From Rhizobium sp. Q54 (lineage in GTDB: Bacteria > Pseudomonadota > Alphaproteobacteria > Rhizobiales > Xanthobacteraceae): DNA of 64,000 bases. The notes under the pieces were generated by a model. The model ran no database searches, had not been told where the DNA came from, and saw only the letters and a list, made by a program, of their open reading frames with translations. How positions within the stretch are numbered: the first letter of the stretch is position 1; the number at the start of each line of letters is the position of its first letter. The DNA lies in the NCBI GenBank assembly GCA_945907045.1, contig CAMDSH010000004.1, forward strand, positions 62,001 to 126,000, in the 5' to 3' direction. A program made the position numbers and the translations under genes. Shown here piece after piece: positions 36,041-45,260 of this stretch.

Positions 36041-36779
36041 GATAGACCTCCCGCGTGCGCGGATCGGCGACGACTTCGCTGCGCGTGCCCTCGACGATCA
36101 CCTCGCCGAAATGCAGCAGCGTGATCCGTTCTGCGAACTCCAGTGCGACATCCATGTTGTGCTCGATCATCACGATGGTCACGTCGCGCGGAATGCCGGC
36201 GATCAATTTTTGCACGTCGCGGCGCTCGTCGATTGAGAGTCCGGCGTAAGGCTCATCGAGCAGCAGCACTTTCGGATTTTGCGCCAGCGCCATCGCGATC
36301 TCGACGCGGCGGCGCTCGCCGTAGGATGTCTGCGACAGCGGACGCTCGGCGATATGGCTCAGGCCGACGCGCGCCAGCGCGGCGCTTGCCGCTTCGACAA
36401 GATGGTGTTCCTGCTCAAGATCGATGAACGGATTCCAGCGCAGCTGCGAGAGCCCGAGCAGCGCAAGCGTGACGTTGCGCATGATGGTGTCTCTGCCGAA
36501 CAACGTGATGATCTGATAGGTGCGCGCCATGCCGAGATGCGGTCGCTTGCGGCTCGCCACTTTGGTGATGTCGTTGCCGAGCAGCGTGACCGAGCCGCTG
36601 TCGGGCGTCAGCTCGCCGGTGATCAGATTGAACAGCGTGGTCTTGCCCGCGCCGTTCGGGCCGATGATCAGCCGCCGCTCGCCCGGTTCGACGGCGAGAT
36701 TGACGTTGGCGGTGACGCGAAGTCCGCCGAACGACTTGCATAAGGCATTGACGCCAAGTGCGGTCTGTTGCGCGCTCAT
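36030..36779 (-). CDS. livG: ABC transporter ATP-binding protein (LivG), system 2
   Basis: 249 residues from ATG 36779, overlapping the livM stop as ATGA (track start is 20 codons too early). Walker A GPNGAGKTT, signature TSYGERRRVEIAMAL and Walker B VLLLDEPYAGLS, with the LivG C-terminal tail TREVYLGH. Second ATPase of a Liv-type importer; closer to consensus than its system 1 counterpart. Confidence 0.94.
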   Translation of the reverse strand: MSAQQTALGVNALCKSFGGLRVTANVNLAVEPGERRLIIGPNGAGKTTLFNLITGELTPDSGSVTLLGNDITKVASRKRPHLGMARTYQIITLFGRDTIMRNVTLALLGLSQLRWNPFIDLEQEHHLVEAASAALARVGLSHIAERPLSQTSYGERRRVEIAMALAQNPKVLLLDEPYAGLSIDERRDVQKLIAGIPRDVTIVMIEHNMDVALEFAERITLLHFGEVIVEGTRSEVVADPRTREVYLGH

Positions 36780-37759
36780 GCGGACGGCTCCGCTGCTTTG
36801 GCCGGACGTCCGCGCATCGCGCGCCAGGCGAGCTTCCACAGCCGCACGGAGCCCGGAACCAGACCTTCGGGCATGAAGGTGATGATGGCGACGAAAATCA
36901 CGCCCAGCACCAGGTTCCAGCGCTCGACATAGGCGCTCACCACGTTCTTCATGATGACGACGATGGCGGCGCCCGCAATGGGGCCGAGCAGCGTCGCGGT
37001 GCCGCCGGATATCACCATCAGCAGCGCCTCGGCGGAAGTCTGCAGCGCGGCGACCTGCGGGCTGATGAACTGGTTGTAGTAGATGAACAACAGGCCGGCG
37101 ACGCCCGTCCAGAATCCCGAAAACAGAAATGCGACCAGCCGGATCAGCCAGACATTGTAGCCGAGCGCGTTCATGCGCCGCGCCTGATCGCGCGTACCGC
37201 GCAATGACGCGCCGAACGGCGAGCGCACGAACAGCGCCATCGTTATCAACGCGACGAGGAACACCAATAGCGTCGCGAAGTAGAAATTATCGGCGCTTGC
37301 AAGGCTGATGCCGAACGGGGCGGGCCGGGTGGTGACGTTCACGCCATTGTCGCCGTTCGTCAGGCTCTGCCAGCGATAGGCGATGCCCCAGACGATCTGC
37401 CCGAGCGCGAGCGTGATCATCAGAAAGCCGATGCCTGTGGAGCGCAGCGCCAGCACGCCGAACACGGCGGAAGCGAGCACCGTGACGGCAATGGCGGTGA
37501 GATCGGCCGCCAGGTGTCCGTGGCCGGCATCCAGCATCAACGCGCCGGCATAGCCCGCCATCGCAAACAGTCCGGCATGGCCGAGCGAGACGAGGCCGCC
37601 GTAGCCGACAAGCACGTTGAGCGCGAGCGCGAACACCGCGAACAGCAGGATCTGGCTGGCGACGTTGATGTAGTAGGGATTGCCGACCCAGAACGGCAGC
37701 GTGATGAGCAAAGCGATGGCGACGCCGGTGGCCCAGCGCGGCGCGTTCATCCAGCTCAT
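36776..37759 (-). CDS. livM: Branched-chain-type ABC permease (LivM), system 2
   Basis: 327 residues, about nine helices: ALNVLVGYGGLVSLGHAGLFAMAGYAGA and RSTGIGFLMITLALGQIVWG are LivM signatures, with the ATPase contact loop SLRGTRDQARRMNALGYN. The ATG overlaps the livH stop (ATGA). It ends in a basic cytoplasmic tail. Confidence 0.94.
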   Translation of the reverse strand: MSWMNAPRWATGVAIALLITLPFWVGNPYYINVASQILLFAVFALALNVLVGYGGLVSLGHAGLFAMAGYAGALMLDAGHGHLAADLTAIAVTVLASAVFGVLALRSTGIGFLMITLALGQIVWGIAYRWQSLTNGDNGVNVTTRPAPFGISLASADNFYFATLLVFLVALITMALFVRSPFGASLRGTRDQARRMNALGYNVWLIRLVAFLFSGFWTGVAGLLFIYYNQFISPQVAALQTSAEALLMVISGGTATLLGPIAGAAIVVIMKNVVSAYVERWNLVLGVIFVAIITFMPEGLVPGSVRLWKLAWRAMRGRPAKAAEPSA

Positions 37760-38622
37760 GTCATCACCCGGCCGAACAGGCCCTGCGGGCGCAGCACGAG
37801 CACAAGCAGCATCGGCAGGAACAAAATGACGTAAGCGAGATCGGGAAACATCGCCTGGCCGAAATTATAGAGAAAGCCGATCAGGAAACTTCCCACCAGC
37901 GCGCCGAGCAAGCTGCCGGTGCCGCCCAGGATCACGACGATCAGCGCGAGCGGCAGCATTTCGGCGTCGAGGCCGGGATAGACCGACAAGTATGGCGCAC
38001 CGATCACGCCGCCGAAGGCCGCGAGCGCCGCGCCGAGCGCGAATACCAGCGTGAACAGTTGCGACACCTTGATGCCGACGACGCGCGCAATCGGCGCGTC
38101 ATCGACGCCGGCGCGGATCATGGCGCCAAGCCGCGTCCAGTCCACCATCAGCCATAATGCGACGGCGATCACCACTGCGACGAGAACGATCACCAGCCGG
38201 AAGTAAGGAAAGTACACGCCCGCCACTTGCAGCACGCCGCGCAGGTGATCCGGCGTCGGCGGTTGCCAGGGATCGCCGGTCCAGATCATCAGGCAGACGT
38301 CGGCGATGATGAAAGAAAGACCAAGCGTGAGCAGAACCTGCGGCAGTTCCTGGCCGTTGAGCCGGCGCAGCAGAAAGCGTTCCACCAATCCGCCGATGAC
38401 CGCCATCGCCAGCGCGCTCACCAGTGCGGCGGCCCAAAAATTCATGCCGATGCGATTGTCGAGCAGCGTGACGCCGAAATAGGCCCCCAGCATGAAGAAG
38501 GAACCATGCATCAAGTTCGGAATCCGCATCAAGCCGAAGATCAGAGAAAAACCGGCGGAGAGCAGGAACAACAGCCCGCCGAGGGCAATGCTGTTCACGG
38601 CCAGGGTAAGCCACAGGGTCAT
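37756..38622 (-). CDS. livH: Branched-chain-type ABC permease (LivH), system 2
   Basis: 288 residues, about eight helices: SAGFSLIFGLMRIPNLMHGSFFMLGAYF, a contact loop TRLGAMIRAGVDDAPIARVVGIK, then PYLSVYPGLDAEMLPLALIVVILGGTGSLLGALVG. Partner of LivM in the channel. It lies 93 bases after the receptor gene; a strong hairpin fills that gap. Confidence 0.94.
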   Translation of the reverse strand: MTLWLTLAVNSIALGGLLFLLSAGFSLIFGLMRIPNLMHGSFFMLGAYFGVTLLDNRIGMNFWAAALVSALAMAVIGGLVERFLLRRLNGQELPQVLLTLGLSFIIADVCLMIWTGDPWQPPTPDHLRGVLQVAGVYFPYFRLVIVLVAVVIAVALWLMVDWTRLGAMIRAGVDDAPIARVVGIKVSQLFTLVFALGAALAAFGGVIGAPYLSVYPGLDAEMLPLALIVVILGGTGSLLGALVGSFLIGFLYNFGQAMFPDLAYVILFLPMLLVLVLRPQGLFGRVMT

Positions 38623-38650
38623 ACGCGTAATCTCGGGTGCCGAGTCATAA

Positions 38651-38674
38651 CCCTCCCCCGCAAGCGGGGGAGGG
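38651..38674 (-). terminator. Hairpin between receptor gene and livH
   Basis: CCCTCCCCCGC-AA-GCGGGGGAGGG is a perfect 11-base stem with a two-base loop, no T-run. In this position it is likely a 3' mRNA stabiliser or partial terminator that makes the receptor more abundant than the membrane and ATPase subunits. It may also be a mobile REP-type palindrome. Confidence 0.5.
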
Positions 38675-38715
38675 TCAGAAGTGCCGTGCGCCGCTTCGTA
38701 ACGGCGGTGATAGCT

Positions 38716-39975
38716 TTACTGCTCCAGGTTTTTCGCCGGAGGAGCATCGCGGCCATATACCGGCTGCGCCAGGAACGCCGCTTCCTGATAGGTCCAGAAC
38801 TGGCTGACGCTCGGATAGCGCTTGACGATCGTGTTGACGAGCTTGCCGTCCTTCTTCTCGACCTTGCGGATGAAGACGTCGCCGATCACGTTGCCAAGCT
38901 TGTCGAACTTCACCGGCCCGCGTGGCGTGTCGGCGAGCGACACGGCGTGCAGGGCCTCGGCCAAGGCGACGCGGTCGTCGGATTTTCCGCCGAGCTTCTG
39001 GATGGCGGCCTCGACGCACTGGCCCGCGACGTACATGCCGGCGGAGTAGCCGCCGGGCAGCACGTTGAACTCCTTCGCCATCGCGGCGACGAAGCGCTTG
39101 TTGCTGGCGGTGGGGCCGTCAGCCGAATACCAGGCCGCCGACAACACGCCGATGGCTTCATCGCCGACGCTGCGCAGCAGCGCATCGTCCATCGCGGTCC
39201 AGCCCGAGAGCAGCGGAATTTTGGCCTTCAGGCCGAGATCCGCGTAGGCGCGCATGAATTTCACCGGGTTCGATCCGGCAAAACCGTTGAACACGCAATC
39301 GACGTCCTTAATCTGCGCGATGTAGGGCGTGTAGTCGGGCGTGACCAGCGGCGGCCACAGCTTCTTCACCACCTTGCCGCCGTTGTCCTCGAACACGCGC
39401 TGGAAGCCGGACATCTGCTCGTAGCCGAAGGCGAAGTCCTCGGAGATCGTCGCGGCGCGCTTGTACTTGAGATCCTTCGAGGCGTAGTCGCCCATGACGT
39501 GGCAGCATTGCGCCGAAGTCGCGGAGGGGCGGATCACGAACGGATTGGCCTTGCGCTGCGTCACGTCTTCCGCCGCCGCGATGCTGAGCAGCGGCGTCTT
39601 GTTATCACGTACGTAATCGGTGATCGCCAGCAGTTCGAACGCGGCGAGCGGCCCGAGAATGACGTTGACCTTGTCGCGCTCGATCACTTCCTGCGCCTTG
39701 GTCTTGGCGCCGGCCGGATTGCCGCCGGTGTCGGCGACGATCAGTTCGATCTTGCGCCCGCCGAGCGTGTTGTTCTTTTCCTTCAGGAAGACGGAGAGGC
39801 CCTGCTCCATCTGGATGCCGCCCTGAGCGAGCGGGCCGGTCTTCACGGTGAGCAGGCCGATCTTGAACGGCGCACCCTGCGCGATGGCGGGGGCCGGGAA
39901 ATTGAACGTGGTCGCGGCAGCGCCGGCGGCAGCGGTGCCGGCCATGAATGTGCGACGGCTTAGCTTGCGAGACAT
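38716..39975 (-). CDS. Branched-chain-amino-acid-type ABC substrate-binding protein, system 2
   Basis: 419 residues from ATG 39975 (GGGAGGA upstream); the track start is 47 codons too early. Tat-type signal SRRTFMAGTAAAGAAATTF. Type I periplasmic fold: KIGLLTVKTGPLAQGGIQMEQG, LGGRKIELIVADTGGNP and EVIERDKVNVILGP. First gene of a receptor-livHMGF set. A leader hairpin (GCCCT-TTTTC-AGGGC, 39994-40008) lies near the start. Its relatives are often found in aromatic-acid degradation clusters; ligand not known. Confidence 0.92.
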   Translation of the reverse strand: MSRKLSRRTFMAGTAAAGAAATTFNFPAPAIAQGAPFKIGLLTVKTGPLAQGGIQMEQGLSVFLKEKNNTLGGRKIELIVADTGGNPAGAKTKAQEVIERDKVNVILGPLAAFELLAITDYVRDNKTPLLSIAAAEDVTQRKANPFVIRPSATSAQCCHVMGDYASKDLKYKRAATISEDFAFGYEQMSGFQRVFEDNGGKVVKKLWPPLVTPDYTPYIAQIKDVDCVFNGFAGSNPVKFMRAYADLGLKAKIPLLSGWTAMDDALLRSVGDEAIGVLSAAWYSADGPTASNKRFVAAMAKEFNVLPGGYSAGMYVAGQCVEAAIQKLGGKSDDRVALAEALHAVSLADTPRGPVKFDKLGNVIGDVFIRKVEKKDGKLVNTIVKRYPSVSQFWTYQEAAFLAQPVYGRDAPPAKNLEQ

Positions 39976-40051
39976 TGCAGTCCTCCCATTGTCGCCCTTT
40001 TTCAGGGCCGTTCTGGCTAAAAATACCATCCCGTGAGGGCGGTTGCGTCCA

Positions 40052-41311
40052 TCATCGGCCAATGTATTCCATGATGTAAAGCCCAGCGTTGTAGTCGGTG
40101 CAGTACACAAGCCCATTCCGGTCGACGAATACGTCGGTGGACTGCACGACGCGCGCGCGATTGGGCCGATGATCGACCAGCCGGGCCGGCTGCGGCGGCA
40201 CCAGCGCGCCGACTTCGACGGGATGAAATTGATCGCGGATATCGAAAACGCGCACCCCGGCGTTCTGATAAGTGGCGAAAATCAGGTCCGAGCTTACGAA
40301 ACTGTCGGGGCGGTTCTCATGAATGTTGTGTGGGCCGAAATGCCCTCCCTTGGCCACGTAGTCGTGCTCGCCGGGTGTGGGCAACGTCGCGATGCTCACG
40401 GAGTTCGTGGGCACGCGAATATCGAAAACCCAAATCAGTTTGAGCCCGTCTTCCTGATGATCGAGCACGGCTTCGTCGAGCACGATGAGCAAATCCCGAT
40501 CGGGAAGCGGCAGGCAATTATGCGTGCCGCCGCCAAACGGCGGCGACCAGTTGCGGTGGGTGATTAATTTTGGGGCAGCGCGGTCGGCGACGTCGATCAT
40601 CACCAGCCCGGCATCGCGCCACGCCGCGTATGCGGTATCACCGTTGATGATGGCGTGATGCAATCCATAACGGCTGGTTGGCGGCCAGGTGATTTGCTCG
40701 CCGGATGCCTGGTTCATGCCGGGCAGCCAATAGCGCCCGGCTTCGCGTGGATTGGCCGGATTGGCCATGTCGATAGTGATGAAGATGTAGTCGGTGAAGC
40801 CGTCGATCAGCGCGGATGCGTAGGCCCAGCGCCCGCCCGTGTACCAGACGCGATGAATGCCGCCGCCTTCGACACTCATGAAGCCGATGCGGCGCGGTGC
40901 CGCAGGCTGCGAAATATCGTAGACCGCGAGACCGGCGGTCCAGTCGCGGGCCGTGTTTTTCGGCGCAGCGGCGGTGCCGACAACTTTGCCGAGTTGCCCG
41001 CGATAATAAGCGTGCTCGTCGGCGAATTCGGCGGCGGCGAACATGTCCTTGGCGTTGATCACCAGCAGCAGATTTTCGTGCGTTTGGAGGTGAATGTTCC
41101 AGGTGCCGGGCGGCGCGGCGATGTAATTCACTGCGCGTGGATTGCGCGGATCGCGCACGTCGATGACGCTAAAGCCCTTCGAGAACATATGGCCGATAAA
41201 AGCGTGGCCATTCTCGACCATGATCTGCACGCCGTCGGGCCGTCCGCCCTGATCGGAATAACCGATGAGACGCATATTGCGCGCATGATCGGGTTTCGGA
41301 AGGTCGCTCAT
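40052..41311 (-). CDS. LVIVD-repeat beta-propeller protein
   Basis: 419 residues with no signal peptide. At least five LVIVD-type repeats are visible: FSVIDVRDPRNPRAV, LAVYDISQPAAPRRIG, ITIDMANPANPREAG, LVMIDVADRAAPKLI and VRVFDIRDQFHPVEVG, the pattern of a single beta-propeller. Several conserved His residues (THNCLP, GPHNIHEN) could bind a metal. Function of the family is unknown. Its ATG overlaps the stop of the upstream FAD monooxygenase (ATGA), so the two are translationally coupled. Confidence 0.85.
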   Translation of the reverse strand: MSDLPKPDHARNMRLIGYSDQGGRPDGVQIMVENGHAFIGHMFSKGFSVIDVRDPRNPRAVNYIAAPPGTWNIHLQTHENLLLVINAKDMFAAAEFADEHAYYRGQLGKVVGTAAAPKNTARDWTAGLAVYDISQPAAPRRIGFMSVEGGGIHRVWYTGGRWAYASALIDGFTDYIFITIDMANPANPREAGRYWLPGMNQASGEQITWPPTSRYGLHHAIINGDTAYAAWRDAGLVMIDVADRAAPKLITHRNWSPPFGGGTHNCLPLPDRDLLIVLDEAVLDHQEDGLKLIWVFDIRVPTNSVSIATLPTPGEHDYVAKGGHFGPHNIHENRPDSFVSSDLIFATYQNAGVRVFDIRDQFHPVEVGALVPPQPARLVDHRPNRARVVQSTDVFVDRNGLVYCTDYNAGLYIMEYIGR

Positions 41312-42540
41312 TCGTAAGCTTTCAGGAAATCCGGCACCGCGATCCAGTCCATCATGGCGCGGTAGTCCTGCAACAGCAGGTGCATGTCGCGGTCTTCCTT
41401 CGTCTGCAAATTGACGCCCATGTGAGTGCCGAGCTTGCGCGCATGCAGCACGATCTTCTCGCCAATCGGCTGGCGGATGCGGTTGTATTCGCTGAGAGCT
41501 TTGTCGATGTCATCGTGATCGCGCAACGCGGCGGCGAGCGCTTGCGCGTCGGTACCGGCTTTCGAGACACCGAAGCCCATGTGCGGGCGTGCATTCGAAG
41601 CCGCATCTCCGACCAGTGCGACGCGGCCATGCACAATCGACGGCGCGATAAAATCGTAGATCGGCGTGAAGAACGGTTGATCGATGGCGTTAAGGCAATC
41701 GAGCAATGCGGGCGGCAACTCGGCTTCGGCGTCAGCACGCATCTGCGCGATCAAGTTTTTTCGAATGAGCGGCGGCGGCACCGAATGTTCGTGCTGCTGT
41801 CCGTTCTCGTCGATGCACATTTCCTTGAGCAGCGCGGCGTCGGCGACGCGATACCAGATGAAATTGAATCGCCGGTGGCCGGGCCGCAAATCGTTGTTAA
41901 AGCCGGAAATCGGATAGCAGATGATCTCCTGCCGCTCCGGTAAGTAGAAGGAGAAATACGGAAACACAGTTTTCAACGCGAGCGGCGACAAATCGGATTC
42001 GTTCGGCGCGCCACGCCAGATGTAATAACCGGCATAGATCGGCTGTACGTCAGGCGCGATTTGCGCGCGCACGCCGGAGCGCAAGCCGTCGCCGCCGATC
42101 AGCAGGTCGGCTTCTTCGACGCGGCCTTTGGAAAAATGGACGCGCACGCCGCTGCCATCCTGCTCGAGGCGCTCGAAGTTGCAGCCAAGATGGTAATGCG
42201 CGGGGTCGATGGTTTCGCGCAGCAGGCGCTGCAGCCGGTCCCATGACGTGAGGATTTGCGGAAGGTGCTTTTCGCCAATGACGCGGCCCTTGCGGTCGAT
42301 GGCGATGCGTCTTTCAACCGTAATGCCGAGGTCCTGCGTGCCGGCACCACTCGCTTCCAGCGCCTGCAGCAGTTCGGGATGCGTGGTGATGCCGGCGCCG
42401 CGGCCGACCAGTTCGACGCTTGAGCGCTCGAACACGTCCACCTGCCAGCCGATCTGGCGCAGGAATGCCGCGGTGAAAAGACCGGACATCGAGCCGCCGA
42501 TCACGACCGCGCGGCGGCCGTTCGATTTTCCCGTTGTCAA
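41308..42540 (-). CDS. FAD-dependent monooxygenase, 2,6-dihydroxypyridine 3-monooxygenase type (paralogue 2)
   Basis: 410 residues, class A flavoprotein hydroxylase. FAD site AVVIGGSMSGLFTAAFLRQIGWQVDVFER, DG motif LLIGGDGLRSGVR, GD motif ALVGDAASNARPHMGFGVSKAGTDAQALA. GRGAGITTHPEL, YAGYYIWRG and NDLRPGHRRFNFIWYR align with the paralogue at 33001-34236. Likely hydroxylates a phenolic or hydroxypyridine-like ring. Heads a likely operon with the LVIVD protein and, 76 bases on, the system 2 receptor and importer. Divergent from the EamA gene. Confidence 0.87.
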   Translation of the reverse strand: MTTGKSNGRRAVVIGGSMSGLFTAAFLRQIGWQVDVFERSSVELVGRGAGITTHPELLQALEASGAGTQDLGITVERRIAIDRKGRVIGEKHLPQILTSWDRLQRLLRETIDPAHYHLGCNFERLEQDGSGVRVHFSKGRVEEADLLIGGDGLRSGVRAQIAPDVQPIYAGYYIWRGAPNESDLSPLALKTVFPYFSFYLPERQEIICYPISGFNNDLRPGHRRFNFIWYRVADAALLKEMCIDENGQQHEHSVPPPLIRKNLIAQMRADAEAELPPALLDCLNAIDQPFFTPIYDFIAPSIVHGRVALVGDAASNARPHMGFGVSKAGTDAQALAAALRDHDDIDKALSEYNRIRQPIGEKIVLHARKLGTHMGVNLQTKEDRDMHLLLQDYRAMMDWIAVPDFLKAYE

Positions 42541-42655
42541 AGAATTCCCCCGGCAGGCGCAAGCGCGGGGATGATTGTCGGCTCAGCTATGCGCGTCAAG
42601 CGCTGGTGGCGTACGGCGTCCCGTGCCACGACAGCGCCGCAGGAGCAGCGCAGCA

Positions 42656-43489
42656 ATGAGCGGAACGGCTTACGCGATCGCCTCGATGGCTTTTTTCGGT
42701 CTGGTGGACTTCGCGCTCAAGCGCGCGTCCGACATGGGCGTGAAGCCGCATCATTCGATCATGGTGCAGGGCTGGACCTTCTCGACCTCGATGATGACCT
42801 ATGCGCTGCTGACGGGAACGCTCGTTCCGGTACCTGCCGCGTTGTGGGGTTCGGCCGCGGGGCTGTTCATGCTGATCGGCTACACGGCGTTCGTGCGCAG
42901 CCTGACCGGCGAGCCGGTGAGCATCCAGGCGCCGGTGTTCCGGCTCAATTTCATCGTCACAGTTGTTATCGCCATCGTGTGGCTCGGCGAGGCGCTTACG
43001 CTCTACAAAATCCTCGCGCTTGCGTTCGCGCTGGCCGCCGTGTGGCTGCTGCTCGGCGGCGCGCGGGTTCCGATTACGCGGCGCGCGTTGATCTACGTTT
43101 TCATCGCGACGGTCTCGGTCGGCCTCGGCAACATCTTGCACAAGGTCGGATTGCAGCAGGGTGTCGTGCCGGAAACGATGGCGGTGGCGCAGGCCGCTGT
43201 TTTTGTCACGCTCGCCACGTTGCAGACGTTCTGGCTGGAAGGACGCATCGCACCGCCGAAAGCGGCGTTCCGTTTTCCGCCGGTTGCGGCGCTGCTGCTG
43301 GTGGGTGCCTTCGTGTGTCTGCTGAACGGCTTGTCCAAAGGCGAGGCAAGCGTTCTGGTGCCGATCTCGCAGATGGGCTTCATCATCACCGCCGCGCTCG
43401 GTGTCGCCGTGCTAGGCGAGCGCCTCACCGCCCGCAAGCTCATTGGACTACTGGCGGCTTTCGCGGCGCTGGCGGTGTTCGCGCTCTAG
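42656..43489 (+). CDS. EamA/DMT-superfamily transporter
   Basis: 277 residues from ATG 42656 (AGGAG upstream; the track start is 27 codons earlier). Ten hydrophobic helices as two EamA repeats: the first starts AYAIASMAFFGLVDFALKRAS, the second ALIYVFIATVSVGLGNILHKVGL, and each ends in the repeat-typical GE-containing segment (WLGEALTLYKI, LGERLTARKLIGL). Probable metabolite exporter. Convergent with the CocE gene, with a 4-base CTAG overlap. Confidence 0.88.
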   Translation: MSGTAYAIASMAFFGLVDFALKRASDMGVKPHHSIMVQGWTFSTSMMTYALLTGTLVPVPAALWGSAAGLFMLIGYTAFVRSLTGEPVSIQAPVFRLNFIVTVVIAIVWLGEALTLYKILALAFALAAVWLLLGGARVPITRRALIYVFIATVSVGLGNILHKVGLQQGVVPETMAVAQAAVFVTLATLQTFWLEGRIAPPKAAFRFPPVAALLLVGAFVCLLNGLSKGEASVLVPISQMGFIITAALGVAVLGERLTARKLIGLLAAFAALAVFAL

Positions 43490-45243
43490 CGTTTCTTCGG
43501 CGGGATCACCGGCAGCAAAACGTAAGGCGCGCGGCGGTCGCCAAAGTGCAATGTCGTCTCGCCGCCGAACTCATCCATCGGGCGGTCTTTCGGATCGTTG
43601 TGCAAAAACGGCCCGCAGCCTTTGAGTTCATTCTTGAAGTTGGAGAGCTTACCGCCGCTGCCGCCGCCATATTCATAATCCTTGCCGCGCACCGATACGG
43701 CCACGCGATAGCCCTTCGACACGACGATGGAAGACGGCCACAACTCGATGTCGAGTTCGACGACTTCGCCCTTTTTCAGCGGCTGCTTCTGGTCGTGCGT
43801 GTGATAGGGCCGGTACGGCGTTGACAGTTTCTTGTCGAGCTTGCGGTGCGAGGCGCGCAGCCAACCCTGCGCGATGGGCGTGTGCGGGTCGATCGCGCCC
43901 TGGAACACGATCTCCTTCATGTCGCCGGAGAACACGCGCAGCACAATGAACAGATCGGCGTCCCTGGTGGAGGACGAGACGAATAATTTCAGCGCCGACG
44001 GCCCGGTGATCTCGGTTTCCTTTTCCATCGGCGCGGTGAGGAAGGTGAGCCCGTCGCCCATCGCCTCGAACTTCAGCTTGGCGGCTTTTGAGGATTTCTT
44101 GCCGCTCAGCACCATGCTGACGGGATCGAGATAAAATTTCGTCCACTTGGTGCGCTTGAGCGGCCATTCGCTTTCCGCGCGCGGAACGAATTTCTCGCCC
44201 GGATGGCGCACCTGCAACAGAACCTTCGGCTGCTTCTCCCATCCGGCTTTCTTGCCGTGCAGGAAATAATCGAAGAAGCGAAGCTGCTGCTCGCGGCCAT
44301 AGTCGGTGTAGAAATGAGTCCAGTGCTCGATGCCGTGCGCTTCAAGCCATTTTTGTTTCGAGGCGGCGCGCACGAAGCCTTCGAAATTGCCGCGCGGGTG
44401 CAAACCCTGTCCACCCCAGTTGGCGGCGGTGAACAGCGGCACTGTTACCTTCGACCACACGGCGGCGCGTGCCTTGTGATAATCGTCGTCAAGCGGATGC
44501 GCGCGGATAGCGTTGCCGAAATCAGTGCGGTTCTTCGCCAATTCGCTGTCGGATAAAAGTTCCGGGCCGCACACCAGTTCGCCGTGCACGCGCGAACGCT
44601 TGCCGCGCTCGCCGCAGCCGTATTGCACGGTCTTCACCTGCATGTCGTACCAGTTTTCCCAGAACGTGCAGACGATGCCGCCGTGGTGCGTCATGTCGCG
44701 ATACCAGTCGGCGGCGCCTTCCCAGATGCACATGGCGGCGAGGTGCGGCGGCTGCAGTGAAGCAACGTGCCACTGGTTGATGCCGTAATAGGAAATGCCG
44801 TTCAGGCCGACTTTGCCGTTCGACCAGTGCTGCACGCCGGCCCATTCGATGCAGTCGTAAAAATCTTTCGTCTCGCGCGGCGAGAAATGATCGATAAATC
44901 CGGGCGAGCATCCCGCGCCGCGCGAATCCACGCGCACGCAGACGTAATCGTGCGGCACCCATTTTTCCGGATCGACGACTTCCCAGCTTTGATAAAGATT
45001 GCTCGATCCTGCGGTGACATCGGGATGCTTTGTCGCCATGCGCTCCCACGCGCTCGGGTAGCCGTCCTGAAAGGCGAGACCCTTGGCGTAGGGCCCGTAG
45101 CTGAGGATGCCGGGATATTTTCCCTCTTTCACAGGGCGAAAAATGTCGGCGCGGAGGACGACGCCGTCGTCCATCTTGATCGGGATATCCCAATCGACGT
45201 GCATTCCGTCGCGGGTTTCGGTCCGCTGTTGCAGCGAAGACAT
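43486..45243 (-). CDS. CocE/NonD-family alpha/beta hydrolase
   Basis: 585 residues, three-part X-Pro dipeptidyl-peptidase S15/CocE architecture: N-terminal alpha/beta hydrolase, helical insert and a C-terminal jelly-roll (from about 365). Nucleophile Ser151 in GLNGISYYGINQ; VDSRGAGCSPG is the oxyanion strand loop; a candidate His is in IEHWTHFYTDYG. The usual catalytic Asp site (GWYD in CocE) reads NWGGQGLHPRGNFEGF, so the acid may be supplied elsewhere. It cleaves an ester or amide. Neighbouring beta-hydroxyacid dehydrogenase is read in the same direction, 17 bases upstream. Confidence 0.88.
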   Translation of the reverse strand: MSSLQQRTETRDGMHVDWDIPIKMDDGVVLRADIFRPVKEGKYPGILSYGPYAKGLAFQDGYPSAWERMATKHPDVTAGSSNLYQSWEVVDPEKWVPHDYVCVRVDSRGAGCSPGFIDHFSPRETKDFYDCIEWAGVQHWSNGKVGLNGISYYGINQWHVASLQPPHLAAMCIWEGAADWYRDMTHHGGIVCTFWENWYDMQVKTVQYGCGERGKRSRVHGELVCGPELLSDSELAKNRTDFGNAIRAHPLDDDYHKARAAVWSKVTVPLFTAANWGGQGLHPRGNFEGFVRAASKQKWLEAHGIEHWTHFYTDYGREQQLRFFDYFLHGKKAGWEKQPKVLLQVRHPGEKFVPRAESEWPLKRTKWTKFYLDPVSMVLSGKKSSKAAKLKFEAMGDGLTFLTAPMEKETEITGPSALKLFVSSSTRDADLFIVLRVFSGDMKEIVFQGAIDPHTPIAQGWLRASHRKLDKKLSTPYRPYHTHDQKQPLKKGEVVELDIELWPSSIVVSKGYRVAVSVRGKDYEYGGGSGGKLSNFKNELKGCGPFLHNDPKDRPMDEFGGETTLHFGDRRAPYVLLPVIPPKKR

Positions 45244-45260
45244 CTCGCCTCCCAGTTGGG

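Noticed and set aside
38227-39963. 578-aa plus-strand ORF over livH and the system 2 receptor
   Set aside because: Antisense frame of two well-supported genes, low-complexity translation.
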